A stretch of 8,664 nt of DNA from Candidatus Kapaibacterium sp. (lineage in GTDB: Bacteria > Bacteroidota > Ignavibacteria > Palsa-1295), in the NCBI GenBank assembly GCA_025450975.1, contig JANWLI010000193.1, positions 1-8,664 on the forward strand, read 5' to 3'. The translations under genes were made by a program, and so were the position numbers. Shown in pieces: positions 1 to 5,200 of the stretch; positions within the stretch are counted from its first letter, which is position 1; the number at the start of each line of letters is the position of its first letter. Under the pieces are notes generated by a model. It saw only the letters and a list, made by a program, of their open reading frames with translations. It did not search any database and was not told the DNA's origin.

Positions 1-19
1 GCCATTACTTCGTTCTTTG

Positions 20-562
20 TCATGCCTGTGCGAGTTTTGCTTGTGGTTTTGCGCGCATAAAGATCCCGACAATAAACGACATGACGCAGCCGATCAGTGC
101 CGTCTCGGCAAGATAAAAGAGGCCGGCCAGCAGCGGGTTTTTCATCCAGGAGAAATCCTCGAACGTCTGCTTAAACGCGTCGATCTCTGTAGCGCTTGCA
201 CCGCTACGTGTCATGGTATCAATGGTTGCACTGTAGTAGCCATCGAAAAACTCGGGCGTGAGGGCAATGTAGATCATTTCCATGAGCCCGACAACAATTC
301 CGACAATGACACTGACGAAGATGCCGACCTTTACGATGCTCCAATAGGAATAGCTGAGCGTTGTTTGCTGCCGGTACGTGCGCATGGCAAAGATGACGGT
401 CAGCAGAAGGATCAGATACCGAAGGTATCCAAGTACTTCAGCAATTTGCAGGGTGTCTGCCGTTAAGTTTGCCACATCTCCAAGGAGCAGGAACGTGATG
501 AAGAAATAGAGCAGGATCAGTCCGCTGCCGATAAGTCCGAAAGTAAGTGCGATCTTTTTCAT
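20..562 (-). CDS. DUF4199-family four-helix membrane protein
   Basis: A 180-residue integral membrane protein. Hydrophobic segments lie near residues 5-27, 44-60, 76-100 and 145-168, with a polar stretch (about 102-140) between helices 3 and 4 and a basic tail after FMR. This layout, the TPEFFDGYY segment, the GASATEI stretch, the MKNPL motif before helix 4 and the closing helix ending in FMRAK fit the DUF4199 family of Bacteroidota, whose function is unknown. The ATG at 562 is chosen because it starts helix 1 and lies one base after the TAA of the VOC gene; longer in-frame starts would run through that gene in another frame. No clear Shine-Dalgarno is seen, so translation may be coupled to the VOC gene. 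The stop is TGA. An ATG at 5-3 on the same strand, about 14 bases downstream, could begin a further operon gene, but only five bases of it are in the window. Confidence 0.85.
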   Translation of the reverse strand: MKKIALTFGLIGSGLILLYFFITFLLLGDVANLTADTLQIAEVLGYLRYLILLLTVIFAMRTYRQQTTLSYSYWSIVKVGIFVSVIVGIVVGLMEMIYIALTPEFFDGYYSATIDTMTRSGASATEIDAFKQTFEDFSWMKNPLLAGLFYLAETALIGCVMSFIVGIFMRAKPQAKLAQA

Positions 563-563
563 C

Positions 564-1358
564 TTAGAAGTCCCAGGTAAAAATTGCAAGTGTAGTGCCT
601 TCCGGTGCGCGGTAGATGACATTAGAGACAAAGCCATCCGGAGCTGGAAATTCAGTTGCCGGCACGATGCCATCATCTCTGAGTGCCTTGATCTTCGCGG
701 CGCCATCGGGTGCGAAATACGTGAGAAGCACACCCTTGAACTCCTCACCTTCGTGGATACCGACAACGATATTATCGTCCTGAAGAATTGACCAGGGACG
801 TGGCTCTTTATGGGATGAGACCTTGTCGAACCCCAGCGGTTTCCAGAACGCGAGTGCATTATCGTGGTCTTTGACACTGATAGCAAATTCGCCGAACTTG
901 CCGCATTTCGGATTGACCTCACCGCTTGCTTTGAGCGCATAATTCTTTGCATCGCGATGGATGTCGATAATAACACCCTCCGGAGCATCGATAACGATCT
1001 CGCGCAGTTTTCCCTCGTCATCATTAATAAATTCCGCTGCCGGTACATGCTGCTTCACGTGCGAGCCGATCTCGGTCAGGTCCTCTGCGAAATATGCCAG
1101 AAGCGGGCTGGGGAAATCCTCTTTGAGCAGCGTCAGGATGATCTGCCCGTCGGTCAGCCGCAGGAAGCTCATATCGGTGGTAATATGAGGCGTCTGATCG
1201 GAGACGGGGCTGAAGCCCATCTTCTTATAGAACTCGAATGAAGTCGCAATATCTTTTGTCGATACTGCAATACGTGCCGATGAGCCAAGTTTCATGGTCT
1301 GACTATATATTGGTGGTGAAATCAAAAATAACACAAGTAGTACAATTGCTTTTTTCAT
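564..1358 (-). CDS. Exported two-domain VOC (glyoxalase/bleomycin-resistance-like) protein
   Basis: A 264-residue protein. Residues 1-20 form a signal peptide (MKK, hydrophobic core, then PPIYSQ; cleavage probably after Q20), so the mature protein should be periplasmic. Two vicinal-oxygen-chelate halves follow, about 26-134 and 154-263. They share internal repeats: a FYKKMGF / FWKPLGF helix, LLAYFAEDL / LLTYFAPDG, and DAPEGVIIDIH / RAPEGTTLAIF. The His usually found in the first strand of metal-dependent VOC enzymes is not obvious (SARIAVS, GEFAISV), so metal binding or enzymatic activity is uncertain. I chose the ATG at 1358 because it opens the signal peptide and sits just downstream of a -7-like promoter box. 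An in-frame ATG at 1385 overlaps that box, and an ATG at 1295 would give a cytosolic form. Its TAA is one base before the DUF4199 start, indicating an operon. Substrate unknown. Confidence 0.85.
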   Translation of the reverse strand: MKKAIVLLVLFLISPPIYSQTMKLGSSARIAVSTKDIATSFEFYKKMGFSPVSDQTPHITTDMSFLRLTDGQIILTLLKEDFPSPLLAYFAEDLTEIGSHVKQHVPAAEFINDDEGKLREIVIDAPEGVIIDIHRDAKNYALKASGEVNPKCGKFGEFAISVKDHDNALAFWKPLGFDKVSSHKEPRPWSILQDDNIVVGIHEGEEFKGVLLTYFAPDGAAKIKALRDDGIVPATEFPAPDGFVSNVIYRAPEGTTLAIFTWDF

Positions 1359-1382
1359 AATTAAATGTGCTGTGAACGGGTG

Positions 1383-1390
1383 CAAAAGTA
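1383..1390 (-). promoter_or_regulatory. Bacteroidota-type -7 box upstream of the VOC gene
   Basis: On the minus strand this reads TACTTTTG, a full match to the Bacteroidota sigma-A -7 consensus TAnnTTTG. It lies 24 bases before the ATG at 1358, predicting a leader of roughly 15-20 bases. Twenty bases further upstream, where a -33 TTTG would sit, the sequence is TGATG, a poor match. Transcription start not demonstrated. Confidence 0.5.
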
Positions 1391-1414
1391 CCGGTTACGT
1401 TAGGAAAATACATC

Positions 1415-1426
1415 ACCCTTTTGGGT
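1415..1426. promoter_or_regulatory. Candidate operator: ACCC-N4-GGGT dyad
   Basis: The plus strand reads ACCCTTTTGGGT: 4-bp arms ACCC/GGGT around four T. It lies in the 113-bp gap between the LuxR-type gene and the VOC gene, a few bases upstream of the expected -33 position of the VOC promoter. A short dyad at this place suits a regulator binding site, and the adjacent membrane LuxR protein is the obvious candidate. The arms are short enough to occur by chance, and as RNA the hairpin would be weak with no U-tract, so I do not call a terminator. Confidence 0.3.
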
Positions 1427-1471
1427 AGTTTTATATACTACTTTCGAATAATTTGAGCGAAAATAAGCAGT

Positions 1472-1924
1472 TTACTTGAAAAGTCCAAGTTCTTTCGCTT
1501 TTGAGATGGCCTGGGTGCGGCGCTTGACGCCGAGCTTCGAGTAGATGTTATTGATGTGCTTCTTGATCGTATTCTCGCTGATAAAAAGCTTGGCGGCGAT
1601 CTCCTTGTTCGAGTGCCCCATGATGATATGTGACAAAATGTCATTCTCCCTGTCAGTGAGGATGTCGTTCGGATCGATAGTAACAACAGGATGACGGTCA
1701 ACCTCAACTATCTGGACGATCGTCTTCGCCTTCTTCATCTTGATTCCAACGTAGCTGCCGATGGCCAGGAAGATGAGGCCGATGACCGTGATGTAGACTT
1801 TGGTTGAGATCTGGCCGACATAGAACTGCGTTTCAAAAAAGCGGACAAGGAAGATCAGCACAGCTCCGAGCAATGCGGAGACGAGGATCTGCTTATAGAA
1901 CGAGATATTTTTAGTGGTTTCCAA
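1472..1924 (-). CDS. Membrane-anchored LuxR-type HTH transcriptional regulator
   Basis: A 150-residue protein with two predicted membrane helices (about 13-30 and 43-61), a short basic linker (KMKKAK), and a C-terminal LuxR/GerE helix-turn-helix (about 86-148). The HTH shows LTDREND, GHSNKEIAAKLFISENTIKKH and the LGVKRRTQAI close, all expected of the family. There is no receiver domain, so it is not a classical response regulator; it should bind DNA while held in the inner membrane, with a very short periplasmic loop. The start is inferred to be TTG at 1924, directly after the TAG of the HAD gene and in the same frame. No ATG occurs before residue 63, inside the protein after both helices, so TTG is the only start I see that keeps both helices. 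No Shine-Dalgarno is visible, so coupling or reinitiation is likely. The downstream VOC-DUF4199 pair is a plausible target by position only. Confidence 0.85.
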   Translation of the reverse strand: METTKNISFYKQILVSALLGAVLIFLVRFFETQFYVGQISTKVYITVIGLIFLAIGSYVGIKMKKAKTIVQIVEVDRHPVVTIDPNDILTDRENDILSHIIMGHSNKEIAAKLFISENTIKKHINNIYSKLGVKRRTQAISKAKELGLFK

Positions 1925-2569
1925 CTAGATAGCGAGACCAGCAACGCTCGCGAAGATACCAACAGGCTTGTACGGGAGGAATGTTTCGCTTGGCGTGGCG
2001 CCGGTTAGCACTGCAGCGAAGGGAATACCTGCTGACTGAGCGGCTTCTGCGTCAAGTGTCGTATCGCCAACATAGAGAGCCTCGTGTGGCTGTAGGCTGA
2101 GTCGGTCCAATGCCTGGTGCAATCCCTCCGGATGCGGCTTGTGATTCAAGACATCTTCGCCGCCAATAATAATAGTGAAGTACTGTCGGAGTTCGAATTT
2201 ATCGAGGATCTCTTCGAGTCTCTTCCGGTACTTAGTTGAAATGATACCCAGTTGTTTATTTTGTACGTGCAGAGAGTCTAAAAGCTCGGCAACACCCGAA
2301 TAGAGGAAGGTCGATGGAGTTATAACTACTTCCGCCCGCTCATTGTATAGCCTGCGGAATTCGGGATACAGCGCGTCATCATCGGACGACGTGATCTCTG
2401 CAAACATTGTTTGCAAGGTGTGGCCGATGCGCTTGCTGATGTGTTCGTCCTCAGCTTTCGGCAGTCCCACGCCCACAAGGCCATAGTTAAAGGCGTCGCA
2501 GATGCCTCGCGATGAATCGCCGAGGGTAAAGTCGAAATCGAAGAGGATGGCTTTGTAGGGAGCGGTCAT
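1925..2569 (-). CDS. HAD-superfamily hydrolase, phosphoglycolate phosphatase-like
   Basis: A soluble 214-residue protein with all four haloacid-dehalogenase motifs. Motif I is DFDFTLGD (nucleophile Asp11, acid/base Asp13). Motif II is IISTK (Ser111). Motif III is the Lys144 of NHKPHPE. Motif IV is YVGDTTLD (Asp169, Asp173). A helical cap sits between motifs I and II, as in the Gph/PpaX group, which hydrolyses phosphoglycolate, pyrophosphate or other small phosphomonoesters; the actual substrate cannot be told. The ATG at 2569 is preferred because it places motif I about ten residues from the N-terminus, as is usual. An ATG at 2611 would add METRVHILHVGNAS and remains possible. The stop is TAG at 1927-1925, immediately followed in frame by the LuxR-type start. 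It is transcribed divergently from the secreted peptidase-like gene. Confidence 0.88.
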   Translation of the reverse strand: MTAPYKAILFDFDFTLGDSSRGICDAFNYGLVGVGLPKAEDEHISKRIGHTLQTMFAEITSSDDDALYPEFRRLYNERAEVVITPSTFLYSGVAELLDSLHVQNKQLGIISTKYRKRLEEILDKFELRQYFTIIIGGEDVLNHKPHPEGLHQALDRLSLQPHEALYVGDTTLDAEAAQSAGIPFAAVLTGATPSETFLPYKPVGIFASVAGLAI

Positions 2570-2623
2570 TGAGGCATTCCCAACGTGAAGTATGTGGACT
2601 CTCGTTTCCATAGGAATAGGAGC

Positions 2624-2640
2624 TAAATGTATTAAATTTG
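2624..2640. promoter_or_regulatory. Overlapping divergent -7-like boxes
   Basis: Within the 53-bp gap 2612-2664, the plus strand has TAAATTTG at 2633-2640, a full match to the Bacteroidota -7 consensus TAnnTTTG, pointing to the peptidase-like gene. The minus strand has TACATTTA at 2631-2624, one mismatch from the consensus, pointing to the HAD gene. Neither has a convincing -33 TTTG at the usual 19-21 bp spacing, and AT-rich DNA yields such matches easily. Confidence 0.35.
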
Positions 2641-2659
2641 TCCTTCGTAAAACGGAGGA
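2641..2659 (+). promoter_or_regulatory. Hairpin burying the Shine-Dalgarno of the peptidase-like gene
   Basis: The sequence is TCCTTCGT-AAA-ACGGAGGA: eight consecutive pairs (seven Watson-Crick, one G-U) closed by an AAA loop. The 3' arm contains GGAGG at 2654-2658, a strong Shine-Dalgarno six bases before the ATG at 2665, so folding would hide the ribosome site. A transcript starting from the -7 box at 2633-2640 would begin at about 2644-2647 and lose part of the 5' arm, so either transcription starts further upstream or the dyad works as DNA. Confidence 0.45.
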
Positions 2660-2664
2660 CTACC

Positions 2665-4581
2665 ATGACTTCTTTTAATCGCCTGCTTGTCGTTCTTTCC
2701 TTTCTTTTACTCCCCACGCTGCTTCTTGCGACGGATCTTCGGGTCGGCAGGATCGAATCGCCGCCGGAAAAAGTCGCCGTTGGAAAACCAATACCCGTTA
2801 AGTTTTGGGTAGAGAACATCAATGTGCTTGATGCGAATCAGTATACACTTACCGTTACCATAACGAAGAAGGGACAGGGGAGTCCAGTGTATACGTCGAC
2901 ATTCGAAGCGACGAACCTGCCGAAATTTGATTCTGTGCTTCTGACAGCGCCGACACAGTTTACACCGCCAACTGAGGGTGAGTATGATATGACGGTGAGC
3001 GTAACCTTCTCCGAAGATATCAACAACAGCAACAACTCGAAGACGACGACGTTTACGGCAATCGCTGCACCAAATCTTGGTACGCGTATTCGTCAGTATT
3101 CATATTTCAGCCCGACAGGCGATTCGCTTTCGACAATGGGCATTATAGATTTTTCCATCCCTCCGACTATGAAGCCATGCTTTATCAATGTCCTGGTCAG
3201 ACGTACCGATACTTCGGCAGCAGTGTGGGTTGTCCGGAATCTACTCTATATGGGCCCGGACTTCACGCCGCAAAATAGGATTGGCATGTTCATTGATTTT
3301 AAAGATCTCGGCTTTCAGGCGGGGGATATTGCTGACTCCGTTATTCTTTGTGTTACGTGTACCGATGTACCCCTTTCGGAACAACCTCAGCCGGATGTGA
3401 CCTGCCAGTGGGAGCCTGTAACTCCTACGTCCTATGCAGTCGGCGAAGGGACTGTCGAAGCAGCAGCTTCGAATATATCAGGGCCGTTTCTTCTTGATTC
3501 ACTTCCGACGTTCCTTGCTTCGCCTTCGCTTGTGGACACCGTCGAACGTGGGTGCACAATGCCGAACATCGATCTCGATGGAAATTCACATCCGGGAGAT
3601 TCAAACGGATACAAAGGAGACATCAATGCCTGCGCTCCGGCCGCTGTTGCAAACAGCATGCTATGGCTCGAACAGTCATTTCCTGGCAAGATCAGTTCAG
3701 GGCTAAGTCATCGCCAGATGCTTGAAGAGATATCTTCGCTCTCTAACCGTCCTGTTGAAGAGGGTACGTCATACTTCAATATGATCGGTGCAAAGCTGGC
3801 GTTTATCGACAAGTACAAGCTTCCGATCAAGGTCAAATTCCAGGGCATTTGGGGCGATGCGGGCGACGTTAATTCACCGGATCCACGCTACGGGCATTCT
3901 GCCGATTATCAAGGTGCGCCAGGAGGGAATCTTGCACCGGCGAAAACGCCGAAATGGGACTGGCTTGTGAAAGAAATGCAAGATAGTGAAGACGTTGAAA
4001 TGCTCTTCGGCTGGTGGGATAAAACAACTGGCGAAAGAACACATGGACATTATGTCACAATAACAGGCACTGCCATTATTAGTGGGCAGAAGCAATTCCG
4101 ATTCAAGGAAGATGCCGATCAATACGATTCAAGTGGCACACAAATGCCAAGCGTGTTCTGGAAAGAGCATCCGAACGGACGTGTGACTATTCCCGATCTT
4201 TCCGATGAGTTTGCGCACTGCATCGTTGAAGGTGTGTTCAGCGAAAGTTACGATACCTCAGTGAAGTTTGTCGAAGGCAGAGTTGGCGACTTGCCAGGTA
4301 ACCGCTCATTGCTTCTCTCTGTCGATAAAAACCCATCGCTTCGCACCGATAAGATCGACATACATGTATATATCGCTCAACCAGGAACATATCGGCTGGC
4401 GATCGTCGATCTTGCCGGTAGGGAAGTTGTCCGGCTTACGGAAAAGTATTTCAATTTTGGTACAGAGTACTATGCATGGGCAGGCGAACTATCTAATGGG
4501 AATGTCGCGCCGAGTGGCATTTATTTTCTGACGATCGAAGGCAGTGGCATTCACGAAACTGTCAAGATCATCCGCAACTAG
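2665..4581 (+). CDS. Secreted C39/papain-like cysteine-protease-domain protein with T9SS sorting tail
   Basis: A 638-residue protein. Residues 1-22 are a signal peptide (hydrophobic core, cleavage near LLLA/TDL). Residues about 25-132 resemble a CARDB/Ig-like beta domain (AVGKPIPVKFWVENI... EGEYDMTVSV... DINNSNN). A second beta-rich stretch, about 135-290, is unrecognised. Residues about 312-540 carry a papain-like pattern: Cys323 in DINACAPAAVANS, His462 in GHYVTITGTA, then acidic residues (EDAD, about 482-485) after a strand. This is the order of C39-type peptidases. Residues about 549-638 form a T9SS type A sorting domain (GTYRLAIVDLAGREV... NVAPSGIYFLTI... VKIIRN). The ATG at 2665 is chosen for its GGAGG at 2654-2658 and signal peptide; an in-frame TTG at 2638 would add nine residues. 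Peptidase activity is inference; an inactive binding domain is possible. It should be exported by T9SS to the surface or medium. Confidence 0.85.
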   Translation: MTSFNRLLVVLSFLLLPTLLLATDLRVGRIESPPEKVAVGKPIPVKFWVENINVLDANQYTLTVTITKKGQGSPVYTSTFEATNLPKFDSVLLTAPTQFTPPTEGEYDMTVSVTFSEDINNSNNSKTTTFTAIAAPNLGTRIRQYSYFSPTGDSLSTMGIIDFSIPPTMKPCFINVLVRRTDTSAAVWVVRNLLYMGPDFTPQNRIGMFIDFKDLGFQAGDIADSVILCVTCTDVPLSEQPQPDVTCQWEPVTPTSYAVGEGTVEAAASNISGPFLLDSLPTFLASPSLVDTVERGCTMPNIDLDGNSHPGDSNGYKGDINACAPAAVANSMLWLEQSFPGKISSGLSHRQMLEEISSLSNRPVEEGTSYFNMIGAKLAFIDKYKLPIKVKFQGIWGDAGDVNSPDPRYGHSADYQGAPGGNLAPAKTPKWDWLVKEMQDSEDVEMLFGWWDKTTGERTHGHYVTITGTAIISGQKQFRFKEDADQYDSSGTQMPSVFWKEHPNGRVTIPDLSDEFAHCIVEGVFSESYDTSVKFVEGRVGDLPGNRSLLLSVDKNPSLRTDKIDIHVYIAQPGTYRLAIVDLAGREVVRLTEKYFNFGTEYYAWAGELSNGNVAPSGIYFLTIEGSGIHETVKIIRN

Positions 4582-4598
4582 CTTCTTACAGGCTAGTT
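4576..4598. terminator. Inverted repeat between convergent genes, possible bidirectional terminator
   Basis: AACTAGC (4576-4582) and GCTAGTT (4592-4598) form a perfect 7-bp inverted repeat around a 9-base loop. It sits where the plus-strand peptidase-like gene and minus-strand DUF5362 gene meet. The TAG of the first (4579-4581) is in the left arm and the TAG of the second (4595-4593) in the right arm. Neither side has a U-tract, so intrinsic termination would be weak. Confidence 0.4.
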
Positions 4599-5048
4599 AA
4601 AGTTCGTCATGCTCCCCATGCCGAGGGCGATCACGAGCACCAGTGCGTAGAAGGCGAGCGTGATGATCATCATGATGCCAATGAACTTGAACAAGCTTTT
4701 GAGATTGCGGAACGAGGTGGTCAGGTTTGTGCCGTCATTACGGTTTAACGCGGCCTGCATCTGATTTGAAAAGCGATACAGGAACAGGCAGGGAAAGAAG
4801 TTCAGGATGGCAAGGAGAATGTAGATGACAGCCATAGCAGCGCCCATTGCGGGCAGGAGGTCGGCCGATTGTGCTCCATACTTACTAAAGGCTGCCATGA
4901 TCGTCCCGAAAAATAAGCCGAACAAGACGATGAGTCCGCACATAATGAAGCCGATGATGGCGAGGAATTTTCCCCACTTGGCGGTTTCGGAGAGATGACT
5001 TCTCGAATCAAGATCGATAGATAACATGAGGCCGCTTTGCGCTTCCAT
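4593..5048 (-). CDS. DUF5362-like membrane protein
   Basis: A 151-residue membrane protein with three strong hydrophobic segments (about 27-52, 67-92 and 121-143). A polar N-terminus, SIDLDSRSHLSETAKWGKFLAIIGF, leads into helix 1. A loop, NQMQAALNRNDGTNLTTSFRNLKSLFKFIG, precedes helix 3. The SETAKWGKFLAIIGFI entry and the FRNLKSLFKFIGI segment fit the DUF5362 family found mainly in Bacteroidota; no biochemical role is known. The ATG at 5048 (MEAQSGLML) is chosen; an upstream in-frame start near 5150 would place the repeat-derived sequence of the valS-DUF5362 gap in the protein. No Shine-Dalgarno is evident. It lies 152 bp downstream of valS on the same strand, separated by a palindromic repeat, so co-transcription is uncertain. 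Confidence 0.8.
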   Translation of the reverse strand: MEAQSGLMLSIDLDSRSHLSETAKWGKFLAIIGFIMCGLIVLFGLFFGTIMAAFSKYGAQSADLLPAMGAAMAVIYILLAILNFFPCLFLYRFSNQMQAALNRNDGTNLTTSFRNLKSLFKFIGIMMIITLAFYALVLVIALGMGSMTNFN

Positions 5049-5106
5049 AGGGATACATGAGGTTAGTGAAGGAGCGCAAATTACAAAATTTAGGACTCGC
5101 GCACCC

Positions 5107-5197
5107 TTTTTTTTAACACAAAGGCACACAAAGGGTACACGAAGGTCCACTACGCGCGCTTTGCGATCTTAGTTTTCTTTGTTTCTTCGCGGTAAAA
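5107..5197. repeat. Imperfect palindromic intergenic repeat with CACAAAGG units
   Basis: The left arm has three octamers spaced 10-11 bp: CACAAAGG at 5117 and 5127, and CACGAAGG at 5138, preceded by a T8 run. The right arm carries the inverted counterparts (CTTTG at 5159, CTTTG at 5177, CTTCG at 5185), followed by GCGGTAAAAACCC. The whole is an imperfect inverted repeat centred near 5152 that fills most of the 152-bp gap between the valS stop (5201) and DUF5362 start (5048). It looks like a dispersed intergenic repeat; the only other unit in view is itself. It might act as a transcript end for valS, but no standard terminator is present. Confidence 0.6.
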
Positions 5198-5200
5198 ACC

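Noticed and set aside
17..466. 149-codon open frame on the plus strand
   Set aside because: Antisense to the DUF4199 gene; the composition (rich in Asp, His, Cys) is typical of a shadow frame and there is no start signal.
563..1048. N-terminal extension of the DUF4199 frame to 1048
   Set aside because: The extra 162 residues overlap the VOC gene in another frame and are rich in Arg and Ser without domain character. The ATG at 562 gives a normal family protein.
1415..1426. Rho-independent terminator after the LuxR-type gene
   Set aside because: The stem is only four base pairs and no U-tract follows on either strand; an operator fits the location better.
5107..5197. CRISPR array
   Set aside because: The repeated units are 8 bp at 10-11 bp spacing with inverted copies, unlike CRISPR repeats and spacers.
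5049..5200. Small gene or tRNA in the gap between valS and DUF5362
   Set aside because: No cloverleaf or tRNA consensus is visible, and the open frame extending here from DUF5362 merely translates repeat sequence.
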